DNA of 64,000 nt from NCBI RefSeq assembly GCF_018861705.1, contig NZ_JAHLEC010000001.1:144879-208878 (forward strand), in the 5' to 3' direction. Shown here piece after piece: positions 19,176-27,638 of this stretch (within the stretch, counting starts at the first letter, position 1; each line of letters begins with the position of its first letter). This DNA is from Clostridium psychrophilum (GTDB lineage: Bacteria; Bacillota; Clostridia; Clostridiales; Clostridiaceae). A model generated the notes under the pieces. That model searched no databases and was not told where the DNA came from. It worked only from the letters and a program-made list of their open reading frames with translations. Both the position numbers and the translations under genes were made by a program.

Positions 19176-20447
19176 TTATTTTATTTTATTCTTAGCTAAT
19201 TCTAAAGCTTTTTGAAACTGTGGATCTGTAGTTCTACTATATACCTTTTCTTTAAGTGCTGCTGGATAAACAACCGCAACTGCTGGTTTTATACCAATAT
19301 GCTGTATATTTTCACCATTTGGAGTGTAATATTTTGATATAGTAACTTTTAAAGCAGTACCATCATCAAATCCATCGACACTTCTATAAAGCATAGTTTG
19401 AACAATGCCTTTTCCAAAAGTCTTTTCTCCCACTAAAGTACCAACTTTATAGTCTCTTATTGCACCTGAAAAAATTTCTGATGCACTTGCTGATCCTGAA
19501 TCTGTTAATACCGTTAATGGCATACCTATAGCAATACCACCTTTAGATTTATATTCTGTCTTTTTCTTATTTTTATCTATTGTATATACTATATTCTTAC
19601 CTTTAGGCACAAAATTAGAAGTCAAATCTACACATTGATCTAATAATCCACCTGGGTTTCCTCTTACATCAACAATTAAGCTTTTCATACCTTTGCTTTT
19701 TAATTCAGCTAACTTTTTAGTGAAATTCTTGCTAGTGTTTTCATCAAACATAGTAAGTTGAATATAACCAACTTTATTTGCTAACATCTCACCTTTAACT
19801 GTTACTAAATCAATTTTAGCACGTTTCAGGTTTACCTCAAAACTACCTTTTCCTTTTCTGTTAATAGTTAAAGAAACTGATTCGCCTTCCTTGCCTTTCA
19901 TCATTGCAACAGCTTTTTCTAATTCAGTTGCAGATACTTTTGTTGAATTAACCTTCTCTATAACGTCTCCTGAAAGCAATCCTGCTTTTTTAGCTGGTGA
20001 TTCATCAAAAGGTGCAATAATAACTATGTTATTGCCTTTAATTCCAACTTGTAAACCAAGTCCGGTATAAGCTCCTGTGGTTTGAGTATTAAAGTCTGTA
20101 AACTCTTTTTTATTCATAAATACTGTATAAGGGTCTTTTAAAGAATCAGTCATACCCTTTATAGCGCCTTCTAGCAAAACATCATCGGTGATTTTGCCAT
20201 CATAATACTCATATAGTTTATTTCTTACTAAAAATAGTTTTTGAAATTTTACTACTTGATTATAAGCATCTCTTGAAATTAATACTTTTCCATTAGGAAG
20301 TCCTAGTGAAATTTGATTTGATACAAATAAAGTTAAACAATTAGTAACTAAGAGCAAAACTATAATCCATATAATTAGTTTTGTTTTCTTTACTTTAGGA
20401 ACTCGGTTACCATTTTTTGCAACTTTAATTTTGTTTTCATCACCCAT
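19176..20447 (-). CDS. S41 carboxy-terminal processing protease (CtpA/CtpB)
   Basis: A 423-residue membrane-anchored serine protease. It has an N-terminal anchor (IIWIIVLLLVTNCLTLFVS), a PDZ domain (PFDESPAKKAGLLSGDVIEKV, about 135-155), and the S41 core with serine in TDSGSASASEIFSGA and lysine in LVGEKTFGKGIVQ. In Bacillus CtpB cleaves SpoIVFA during sporulation; the gene order ftsE-ftsX-ctpB is the same. Start at MGDENKIK after AAAGAGGTG; three earlier codons begin with GTG inside that site. It ends with its own terminator, so the PDZ protein gene may have a separate promoter. Confidence 0.94.
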   Translation of the reverse strand: MGDENKIKVAKNGNRVPKVKKTKLIIWIIVLLLVTNCLTLFVSNQISLGLPNGKVLISRDAYNQVVKFQKLFLVRNKLYEYYDGKITDDVLLEGAIKGMTDSLKDPYTVFMNKKEFTDFNTQTTGAYTGLGLQVGIKGNNIVIIAPFDESPAKKAGLLSGDVIEKVNSTKVSATELEKAVAMMKGKEGESVSLTINRKGKGSFEVNLKRAKIDLVTVKGEMLANKVGYIQLTMFDENTSKNFTKKLAELKSKGMKSLIVDVRGNPGGLLDQCVDLTSNFVPKGKNIVYTIDKNKKKTEYKSKGGIAIGMPLTVLTDSGSASASEIFSGAIRDYKVGTLVGEKTFGKGIVQTMLYRSVDGFDDGTALKVTISKYYTPNGENIQHIGIKPAVAVVYPAALKEKVYSRTTDPQFQKALELAKNKIK

Positions 20448-20545
20448 TTTACACACCTCTTTGCAATTCTCTATATATTATTATGTTAAAAAGTAAATTT
20501 TATAACACTAATATTAAAAAATATATTAAATAACCATACTAAGTA

Positions 20546-21436
20546 TTACACAATCAAGAATTTTCTTATTGATATAACACTTCCTATAGCTCCGATAACT
20601 AAACCGCCTAACATAAATTGCCATAAGGTAGTACTTAATATAATTTGGGGATTTAAAAACGTAATTCCAAGTACTGCGTTGGAATACTTTTCAACAACTA
20701 ATTTATATGCATAATATAATACTCCTGTGGAAATAACTGCTCCCGCTACACCAAGTATCATACCTTCAATAATAAATGGCCATCTTATAAACCAATCTGT
20801 AGCACCAACAAATTTCATAATGCCTATTTCTTTTTTTCTGGAATATAGTGTAAGTTTAATTGTATTTCCTATTAAGAATAAAGAAACACCTATTAAAATT
20901 GCAAATAATACAATTCCGACTACTTTAAAAGTATTTGTTATTTTTATAATTTTATCAACAACATCTCTTACATCATTAACCTTATCTACTCCCTTTAGAC
21001 CGGTAGCCGCCTTTACTACCTTAGAAATAATTTCAGGTTTATCTACTTTTACTATGTATGCAGTGGGAAATGGATTTTGTTTATCAAATCCTTGCACTAA
21101 AGATTTATCATCTGGTCCAAATTGTTGCTTTACTTGATTTAGTGCATCTTTTTTATCTTGGAAATCAACCTTTGTAATGCCTTGAACATTGTTTATAGCT
21201 CTTTCTAGTGCTGATCTCTCTGCTATAGTTACATTGTCCTTAAGATAAATCTTAACTTCCAATTTAGCTCCTACTTTTTGTACACCTGCATTAACATTAA
21301 AAACAATTAATAAAAACACTCCTAAAATAAATAGAGTAGCTGCAACTGTAGCAACTGATGCTAAACTAACGGTTCTATTTCTTTTTAAACTCTTTAAAGC
21401 ATCAACAATAAAATATTTAATTGTACTAATCTTCAT
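20546..21436 (-). CDS. ftsX: Cell-division ABC transporter permease FtsX
   Basis: A 296-residue FtsX with four membrane segments: one near residues 25-45 before a large extracellular loop (45-165), three at the C-terminal end. The loop starts VNAGVQKVGAKLEVKIYLKD, and the domain TLYSRKKEIGIMKFVGATDWF is diagnostic. FtsEX transmits ATP hydrolysis across the membrane to peptidoglycan hydrolases; in Bacillus it also times sporulation. The start at MKISTIKYF overlaps the end of ftsE by 11 bases. Confidence 0.95.
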   Translation of the reverse strand: MKISTIKYFIVDALKSLKRNRTVSLASVATVAATLFILGVFLLIVFNVNAGVQKVGAKLEVKIYLKDNVTIAERSALERAINNVQGITKVDFQDKKDALNQVKQQFGPDDKSLVQGFDKQNPFPTAYIVKVDKPEIISKVVKAATGLKGVDKVNDVRDVVDKIIKITNTFKVVGIVLFAILIGVSLFLIGNTIKLTLYSRKKEIGIMKFVGATDWFIRWPFIIEGMILGVAGAVISTGVLYYAYKLVVEKYSNAVLGITFLNPQIILSTTLWQFMLGGLVIGAIGSVISIRKFLIV

Positions 21437-22112
21437 AACCGTATCTACCCCTTTGCTCATCTCTAACTAGAACACCTTTTTCTATAGCGAGTACCCTCTT
21501 CTTCATAGCATCTACTATGCTCTTTGCATGTGTTGCCATAAGTACAGTAGTACCCGCTTTGTTAATATCATTTAAAATATCCATAATACCTAATGCTGTT
21601 TCAGGGTCTAGATTTCCTGTTGGCTCATCTGCTATTAGCAAAGTAGGATTGTTTACTATTGCTCTTGCAAGTGATACCCTTTGTTTTTCTCCACCAGAAA
21701 TTTCATTAGGAAAAGCCATATGTTTTTTTGATAGTCCAACTAAGTCTAAAACATAAGGTACTTTTTTTCTAATTTCCTTTGAACTACACTCTGTTGCCCT
21801 AAGTGCAAAAGCCACATTTTCATAAACATTTAATGTATTAATTAGTCTAAAATCTTGAAAAACTACTCCAATTTTTCTTCTATGGTATGGTATTTTGCGT
21901 CTAGATAATTTTGTTATATCCACTTTGTTTATAATAATGCTACCTGTAGTTGGTTCTACCTCTTTTAAAAGTATCTTAACAAAAGTAGATTTACCCGCTC
22001 CACTAGGACCTACAAGGAATACAAATTCCCCCTTCTCAATAGTTACATCAATATTCGACAACGCTATTACATTATTATCATAAATCTTAGTTACTTTTTT
22101 TAATTGTATCAT
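21426..22112 (-). CDS. ftsE: Cell-division ATP-binding protein FtsE
   Basis: A 228-residue ABC ATPase with Walker A GPSGAGKSTFVK, Q-loop FQDFRLI, signature ISGGEKQRVSLARAI, Walker B LLIADEPTGNLD and H-loop ATHA. The family residue pattern (VGVVFQDFRLI type) fits FtsE. Partner of the overlapping ftsX. Start at MIQLKKV after AAGGAGAG. Confidence 0.95.
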   Translation of the reverse strand: MIQLKKVTKIYDNNVIALSNIDVTIEKGEFVFLVGPSGAGKSTFVKILLKEVEPTTGSIIINKVDITKLSRRKIPYHRRKIGVVFQDFRLINTLNVYENVAFALRATECSSKEIRKKVPYVLDLVGLSKKHMAFPNEISGGEKQRVSLARAIVNNPTLLIADEPTGNLDPETALGIMDILNDINKAGTTVLMATHAKSIVDAMKKRVLAIEKGVLVRDEQRGRYGYED

Positions 22113-22341
22113 ATTCAACTCTCCTTACCATGTTATATAATTCGTTACAGTAAAATCACTAATAACATTATACCATAATGACTAGATATGTAATAAAAAT
22201 ATTTATAAAATTTTTGTGAATAACATTCAAAATATGTTAATTATTTATCAAATTTTTCAAACCAATTTTGTTTGATTAAGAACAATATTACACCATTTCA
22301 CACTATAATAACATAAATTTATGATTTTTATGAATGACGAC

Positions 22342-22368
22342 AAAAATAAGGGCAATGGATGCCCTTAT
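22342..22368 (-). terminator. Terminator after ndoA
   Basis: ATAAGGGCA/TGCCCTTAT (22346-22354 with 22360-22368), followed by five U on the minus strand. A second half-copy AAGGGCAT lies at 22378. Confidence 0.88.
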
Positions 22369-22403
22369 CTATTTATTAAGGGCATTAAATCCCCTTATCC
22401 ATT

Positions 22404-22751
22404 TTACAAACCCACACTAATTAAAAGTGCAGTATCTACTTTTTTCATATCTCCATCAGTCATATGACCAATTTTTTCTTTTAATCTTTTTTTATCTAAT
22501 GTTCTTATCTGTTCAAGCAAAACTACAGAATCTTTATTTAGACCGTACTCTTCAGAAGAAATTTCAACATGAGTAGGGAGTTTTGCTTTATTTATCTGAG
22601 AAGTAATAGCTGCAATAATAATAGTGGGACTATACTTGTTACCTATATCATTTTGAAGTATAATTACTGGCCTAATCCCACCTTGCTCTGAGCCTACAAC
22701 CGGACTCAAATCAGCATAAAATATATCTCCTCTTTTTACTATTGTTGTCAT
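22404..22751 (-). CDS. ndoA: EndoA/MazF-type mRNA interferase toxin
   Basis: A 115-residue PemK/MazF-fold RNase. [32 protein letters not shown] (arginine 27) and [11 protein letters not shown] are those of Bacillus EndoA, which cuts mRNA at UACAU. I start at MTTIVKRGD, with GGAGAGTGA before it; this overlaps the antitoxin gene by 41 bases. Place after alr and the antitoxin is exactly the Bacillus alr-ndoAI-ndoA order. Confidence 0.95.
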   Translation of the reverse strand: MTTIVKRGDIFYADLSPVVGSEQGGIRPVIILQNDIGNKYSPTIIIAAITSQINKAKLPTHVEISSEEYGLNKDSVVLLEQIRTLDKKRLKEKIGHMTDGDMKKVDTALLISVGL

Positions 22752-23031
22752 TTGACAAATCACTCTCCGAAAGCTTAACTTCGTATTCTTTAAAATCTTT
22801 GATATCAGTCTCAAAACCCATATTAGCTATTTTTAAATTTAACTCGGCCATTTCTAAATATCCTTGTTTCATTTTGTCTATATAATTAAGTTTTTTCTTT
22901 TCCTCAATATATAGTATTATAGCTTCCCCAATAAATTCACTCCTTTTTTTACAATCTTTTTGGAGTGACTTATTAAATGCAATATAAAGTTTTTTTGAGA
23001 GGTTTATTACTAGTTTCTTTGAAGTTGACAT
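22711..23031 (-). CDS. ndoAI: EndoAI-type antitoxin (ribbon-helix-helix)
   Basis: A 106-residue protein whose N-terminal 50 residues ([20 protein letters not shown], then [15 protein letters not shown]) fit a ribbon-helix-helix DNA-binding antitoxin. The C-terminal tail should wrap the toxin. It is about ten residues longer than Bacillus EndoAI, and its end overlaps the toxin gene. Expected to repress its own promoter with the toxin. Confidence 0.88.
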   Translation of the reverse strand: MSTSKKLVINLSKKLYIAFNKSLQKDCKKRSEFIGEAIILYIEEKKKLNYIDKMKQGYLEMAELNLKIANMGFETDIKDFKEYEVKLSESDLSNDNNSKKRRYILC

Positions 23032-23081
23032 AGAGAATTTAATACCTCCTATTTAGTAAAACAACAATATGTATGAAATAT

Positions 23082-23111
23082 ATTATAATTCAAACTATGT
23101 CAGTATGTCAA
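23082..23111 (-). promoter_or_regulatory. Promoter of ndoAI-ndoA
   Basis: Minus strand: TTGACA (23106-23111), 18-bp spacer, TATAAT (23082-23087), about 50 bases before the antitoxin start. Because of it the toxin-antitoxin pair can be transcribed apart from alr. Confidence 0.75.
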
Positions 23112-23192
23112 AGAATTTACTCGTATTTTCGCCTTTTTTCAACAATTACGTTTACATATAAATAGTTTATTCTACATATAAAAACATGAATT

Positions 23193-24353
23193 TTACATGT
23201 ACTTCCTTATTTTTACAACTTCATCTTTATGAATATAAACTCTTGGTACTCGTTTACCTATCATACAAACTACTTCGTAACTAATAGTACCTATTAAATT
23301 TGCTATTGTATCTGCTGTGAATTTTTTATCTCCATCTTCACCTATAAGTATAACCTCATCTCCAACTTTTACTCCATTAATTTCAGTAACATCAATCATG
23401 CATTGATCCATACAAATCTTACCTATTACTGGAGCAAATTCACCCTTTAAGATTACTTTTCCCTTTTCAAATAAATACCTTGTATATCCATCAGCGTACC
23501 CAATTGGAAGAGTAGCTATAATACTTTCTCTATGAGTTTGATACTTTCTACCGTAACTTACATATTCTCCTGGTGGTAATGTTTTTATGTGTACTACATT
23601 TGTTTTTAATGTCATTACTGGTTTTAAATCTATTTTTTCTTTATTTACCTCGTCAGATGGGTAATATCCATATATTATTATACCTGGACGTACTGCCTCA
23701 TAATGAGTTTCTGGCATATCTATAATAGCTGCACTGTTGGCAATATGCCTCATCTTTATGTACACTTTTTTAGCTTTTAACTTTTCATAAAAGTCATCGT
23801 ACTTTCTAATTTGTTCATAAGTATATGTCTTATCTTTTTCATCAGCGGTCGAAAAGTGGCAAAACATGCCTACAATATTTATATTAGGTAATTTGCTTAT
23901 ATTGTATACTTCTTTAGCACTCTCATCGTTAGGTATATATCCTATTCTCCCCATACCTGTATCTAATGCTATATGGATTTTAGCTATCTTATTTTCTTTT
24001 ACAGCCATCTCTGATAATTCACTAGCAAATTTATAAGAACATACAGTTTGTTCAATATCATATTTTAATAAATTATCTATTAAATCTGGTGGTGTAAATC
24101 CTAAAATCATTATTGGACATTCTATACCTGAACGCCTTAATTCCACTGCTTCGCTTTGGATTGCTACTGCTAACATATCAGCACCATTTTCTAGAAGCAC
24201 TGGTGCAACATCTACTGCTCCATGCCCATAAGCATCCGCTTTTACAACAGCTATAATATCTTTACTTTTAGAGAGTCTTCTAATCTCTCTCATATTATGA
24301 GCTAATTTATCTAAATCAATTTCTGCCCATACAGGCCTTAAATGTCTAAACAT
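23193..24353 (-). CDS. alr: Alanine racemase
   Basis: A 386-residue PLP-dependent racemase supplying D-alanine for peptidoglycan. The PLP lysine is at residue 38 in VVKADAYGHGA; the catalytic tyrosine is in YVSYGRKYQT; GTISYEVVCMIGKRVPRVY is at the C-terminal end. Start at MFRHLRPVWAEID after GAGGTGAAGGTC; an in-frame GTG three codons upstream overlaps the site. It lies between the lipoprotein and the ndoAI pair, as in Bacillus. Confidence 0.96.
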   Translation of the reverse strand: MFRHLRPVWAEIDLDKLAHNMREIRRLSKSKDIIAVVKADAYGHGAVDVAPVLLENGADMLAVAIQSEAVELRRSGIECPIMILGFTPPDLIDNLLKYDIEQTVCSYKFASELSEMAVKENKIAKIHIALDTGMGRIGYIPNDESAKEVYNISKLPNINIVGMFCHFSTADEKDKTYTYEQIRKYDDFYEKLKAKKVYIKMRHIANSAAIIDMPETHYEAVRPGIIIYGYYPSDEVNKEKIDLKPVMTLKTNVVHIKTLPPGEYVSYGRKYQTHRESIIATLPIGYADGYTRYLFEKGKVILKGEFAPVIGKICMDQCMIDVTEINGVKVGDEVILIGEDGDKKFTADTIANLIGTISYEVVCMIGKRVPRVYIHKDEVVKIRKYM

Positions 24354-24391
24354 GACCTTCACCTCATTTGTTTATTTCACTTAACTTCAAA

Positions 24392-25006
24392 CTAACGAAT
24401 TTTGAACTCTGACGGATTGATTTTTACATTGGCAAGAAAATTGGTATATGTTATACCTATCTTTTCTTTATTATCAATATCATAAATGAGCATTTTTTCT
24501 GGTAGCATGCTTTTATTGTTAACATATAGCAATGCTTTATTAATGTTTTTGTTATTACCAGGTATGAATAGATTTATTACTGTGTATTCAATACCATTGA
24601 TAGTTTTTGTAGAATATTCTATTTTCTCATTAGTATATAATAATCCTATGTATTCACCAATAAAACTTAGCTTAAGTACTCCATCAAAATCCTTTTCTTG
24701 TACATATTTTGCTCCATTGTTTTTATCACTAACATAAATTTTGTTATCATTTTTGTAAATAAACGTTCTACTTTTATTTAGCTCTAATTTGTATCCGCCT
24801 CCTTGCTTATACGTTTGTTTAGCCTTATATCTAATTGTTTGTTTGTCGTTCTTTACATCCATAGTCAAATTTGTAGTATAACTTTCCATATTTTTTAAAT
24901 AAGTTGTAACATCATTATTGTCTTTTGGTTTTTTACCACAGGAAGTTAATATCATTGAACTTAAAATAAGTAAAAAACTTAATAATAACAGTATACTTCT
25001 TTTCAT
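24392..25006 (-). CDS. LolA-like lipoprotein (YdcC position)
   Basis: A 204-residue lipoprotein with signal ILLLLSFLLILSSMILTSC; the lipobox LTSC puts the acylated cysteine at residue 23. The mature part (DVTTYLKNMESYTTNLTMDV, then KAKQTYKQGGGYKLE) has the outline of the LolA-like domain seen in Bacillus YdcC and germination-related lipoproteins. In Bacillus the acpS-alr interval also holds ydcC. Function unknown; lipid or precursor handling outside the membrane is only a guess from the fold. Confidence 0.82.
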   Translation of the reverse strand: MKRSILLLLSFLLILSSMILTSCGKKPKDNNDVTTYLKNMESYTTNLTMDVKNDKQTIRYKAKQTYKQGGGYKLELNKSRTFIYKNDNKIYVSDKNNGAKYVQEKDFDGVLKLSFIGEYIGLLYTNEKIEYSTKTINGIEYTVINLFIPGNNKNINKALLYVNNKSMLPEKMLIYDIDNKEKIGITYTNFLANVKINPSEFKIR

Positions 25007-25199
25007 TGTTGTCCTCCTAGTATTACTCTAGAGATACAAATATAATTATAAATTGTTATCTGCGTAAATAAACTCACTCTACAATTAATACTATTACTAA
25101 TACTTTAATACTATTACTAAACTAACAACGAAATTTAAAAAACATTTAATTACTACACTGAAAACCTATTTAACAAATCTGAGACCATTATACTGAATT

Positions 25200-25249
25200 T
25201 GTTGCATCTTCTACGAAGATGTTACAGAGGCCCAGGAGATGATTTAACA
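25200..25249 (+). repeat. Family alpha repeat, short copy (alpha-4)
   Basis: TGTTGCATCTTCTACGAAGA followed by TGTTACAGAGGCCCAGGAGA and TGATTTAAC. CATCTTC-TAC-GAAGATG is a hairpin. It starts 12 bases past the acpS stop on the minus strand. Nearby, TAATACTATTACTAA is repeated at 25086 and 25106. Confidence 0.75.
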
Positions 25250-25261
25250 GTTTGCACATAC

Positions 25262-25648
25262 TTATTTAACTTTTTTATGTACTTCTAATATAGCATATGC
25301 TATAGCACTGTCTTGCCCATGAGATATACTAAGATGAATATTGTATTCTCCTTCTTTTTTAGCTATTAATTTAGCTTTCCCTTTTAAAATTACTATTGGT
25401 TTTCCAAGAATTGTTCTTTCAATTTCAATATCCTTAAATTCAAACCCCCTAAATCCTGTACCTAACGCTTTTGCTACTGCTTCTTTCGCAGCAAATCTTC
25501 CCGCAATATATTCTGGCCTTAGGTTTCTGCTTGTAAGATATTCTAGTTCAGATGCTGTAAAAATTTTTTCTAGAAATTTATCATTGCTCTCGATAACTTT
25601 TTTTATACGTCTTATTTCAACTATATCGGTACCTACGCCGAAAATCAT
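25262..25648 (-). CDS. acpS: Holo-[acyl-carrier-protein] synthase
   Basis: A 128-residue AcpS, which moves 4'-phosphopantetheine from CoA to ACP. Magnesium-binding aspartate is in MIFGVGTDIVEIRRI, and the second signature is GRFAAKEAVAKALGTG. Start at MIFGVGTD after GGGAGTGATAG. First gene of the acpS-lipoprotein-alr-ndoAI-ndoA set. Confidence 0.95.
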   Translation of the reverse strand: MIFGVGTDIVEIRRIKKVIESNDKFLEKIFTASELEYLTSRNLRPEYIAGRFAAKEAVAKALGTGFRGFEFKDIEIERTILGKPIVILKGKAKLIAKKEGEYNIHLSISHGQDSAIAYAILEVHKKVK

Positions 25649-25880
25649 AACTATCACTCCCACTCGTTAATTTATGATTTTGATCTTTAATTTTTATATT
25701 ATAAAAATTATAGATTTAGACTTTATAAGTATAAATCTATAATAATACAATGATATAGTAAAATTACGATTATTTATAGTCTTATTTTTTGTTTTCAATA
25801 TATTATTTTATTTAATACACAACTATTCTTGTTATTATGCGATTTATTTGTTATTATTTACCATATGTATACAACCCTAT

Positions 25881-25918
25881 AAAAAAAAAGAGCAGTCCCT
25901 CTGAAGGAGGAGCGGCTC
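25881..25918 (-). terminator. Terminator after the DUF6514-like gene
   Basis: GAGC...CCTC/GAGG...GCTC arms (25890-25918) with two mismatches, then nine U on the minus strand. Confidence 0.82.
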
Positions 25919-25945
25919 CTAAATATGTTAGACTAATTTACAATA

Positions 25946-26299
25946 TTAGCAAGTAGCTATGTCCTTTAATGTCTCATCGAAATCACTAGTATACTCATCA
26001 ATATACTCACCTAATATATCAATCATGTGAATTGGTGATACTGTGTTATCATATACCATTTTTAATAGATTTTTAACTTTATATCTTTGTGGACTTATAT
26101 TTTCTACACAATCTCTTTGTATCCGAACAACTTTATCATTAACAATCTCTTGTGATTCTATTTCAATACCATATGCTTGTACCTTAGTAAGTTCACCATA
26201 CATCGAAACACAAATTTGACTTTTTACTAGTCTATAAAAATAATTATGATTTACATCACCATCTGTCACTTTTTTTATTAAGTTTTCTAAAATTACCAT
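25946..26299 (-). CDS. Clostridial protein of unknown function (DUF6514-like)
   Basis: A 117-residue soluble protein. The middle (YGIEIESQEIVNDKVVRIQRD) and the end (NTVSPIHMIDILGEYIDEY) recall the small Clostridium family I know as DUF6514; the assignment is from memory of its pattern. No signal peptide or membrane segment. GGGGGAAGACATT precedes the ATG. It is a single gene with its own terminator. No function is known to me. Confidence 0.65.
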   Translation of the reverse strand: MVILENLIKKVTDGDVNHNYFYRLVKSQICVSMYGELTKVQAYGIEIESQEIVNDKVVRIQRDCVENISPQRYKVKNLLKMVYDNTVSPIHMIDILGEYIDEYTSDFDETLKDIATC

Positions 26300-26661
26300 A
26301 ATGTCTTCCCCCTATACTTTGTTATGAGAATACAGTAACATTACTTTTTAAAAAAATGTGTCACTTTATGATATTGGTTTCAGAAATATTATCTTCCTAA
26401 ACTGACAACATCGACCCTTTACACCCATAATGACACGATTAACACATAATAGTGAGTGAACTTAGTATAAGATGATTAAATTATTTTGTCGAAATTATAG
26501 TAATTTTATCTAAAAGTTTTTTATGTAAAAGTGAATATTTTTTAACAAAACTTCATTTTTTAACCATAATTACGTTTACATAAGAATAATATAGCTATTT
26601 TATTAATACTTATCAGCTTGTTTGTATATTTTTTATTATTTTATGCAATATTCTTTTATAG
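26300..26661. other. Non-coding gap, nothing recognised
   Basis: About 360 bases of AT-rich sequence between two minus-strand genes. I see no gene, strong hairpin or repeat in it; it must hold the promoter of the gene ending at 25946. Confidence 0.5.
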
Positions 26662-27261
26662 CTATTTATAAATTTTTTCTTTTATCCCTTTCACCATTCT
26701 ATATCTATTAATACCAATATATTTACACAAATCTTCCAATATTAATAATACCGCAATAACAATAGTACAATCATCCTTTCGATAATCCTCTAAAGCATAT
26801 CTATTTCTATATATTATTAAACTAGTTTTTTTACAACTAACTGTTTTATACAATTGATTAAGTGTAACATACAATATAGAATATGAAATTAAAATAAAAT
26901 CTTCTTTTGATTTTTCACTTCCGTTAACTATCTCTTTAATAACTTTGTTTAAAGAAGTATTCTTATAATATTCCATCATTTTCAAGCTAAAATTATCCTC
27001 AATATATTTGCCTACTATCTCCGCATCTATAAGCGTTATTTCACCCTTAGTATTAAAAAAAACTCCGACATTTAAGTTCTCATTTTTTTCTTCATTTATC
27101 TCTGATAATATTTTTTTCATTCTATCATTAAAATAACTAGTGAATTCTCCTTTTGTAATAAAAAACTCAAGTTCCTTTGCAGATACAACGTATACTAATT
27201 CCGAAAAATTTTTATAAGCTTTATTCAAATAATTTTTATGATCACCATCTATCTCGCTCAT
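26662..27261 (-). CDS. Hypothetical protein
   Basis: A 199-residue protein I do not recognise. It is lysine- and glutamate-rich in the first half (KILSEINEEKNENLNVGVFF) and has a hydrophobic-looking helix around VIAVLLILEDLCKYIGI near the end, with no signal peptide. Start at MSEIDGDHKN after GGGGAG; a GTG two codons earlier is too close to that site. It is divergent from the flavodiiron gene; no operon partner. Confidence 0.6.
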   Translation of the reverse strand: MSEIDGDHKNYLNKAYKNFSELVYVVSAKELEFFITKGEFTSYFNDRMKKILSEINEEKNENLNVGVFFNTKGEITLIDAEIVGKYIEDNFSLKMMEYYKNTSLNKVIKEIVNGSEKSKEDFILISYSILYVTLNQLYKTVSCKKTSLIIYRNRYALEDYRKDDCTIVIAVLLILEDLCKYIGINRYRMVKGIKEKIYK

Positions 27262-27360
27262 AACCACATCTCCCCACTATTATGAATCCATTGAAAATTT
27301 TCAATTGTATTCTCTTTAGTGTGGCTAAATTAATATAAAGTATACTCATAACTGATAAAA

Positions 27361-27396
27361 TAAATAATCTCCTACCATTAAATAAGAGATTATTTA
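27361..27396. other. Inverted repeat in the divergent promoter region
   Basis: TAAATAATCTC (27361) pairs with GAGATTATTTA (27386). It lies between two divergent genes, so it is not an ordinary terminator; read on the plus strand it has a weak U-tail and could act as an attenuator before the flavodiiron gene. Confidence 0.45.
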
Positions 27397-27560
27397 TTTT
27401 AAAATAATAAATTTCTTAAACATTTATTATTAATAATGGCATTAAAATTGTTATCTCGCCATACTTTTTAAATAGCAACAAAACTATAACCTAAAAAATA
27501 TTTGCTGTAAAATAGAACATAATTTCTAAGAATTTTTTGAACCCATATGGTAAATTATTA

Positions 27561-27589
27561 TTGCATTCTAAATATTCTTATATTATACT
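27561..27589 (+). promoter_or_regulatory. Promoter of the flavodiiron gene
   Basis: TTGCAT (27561-27566), 17-bp spacer, TATACT (27584-27589), 50 bases before the start codon. AT-rich near-palindromes follow it. Confidence 0.7.
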
Positions 27590-27638
27590 CTAAGTAATAA
27601 CCATTATTTTTAAATAATTATTAAAAGGAGCGATATGG

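Noticed and set aside
27600..27632. PerR box upstream of the flavodiiron gene
   Set aside because: The TTAAATAATTATTAA stretch is only a weak palindrome, and such AT-rich near-matches are frequent in this genome.
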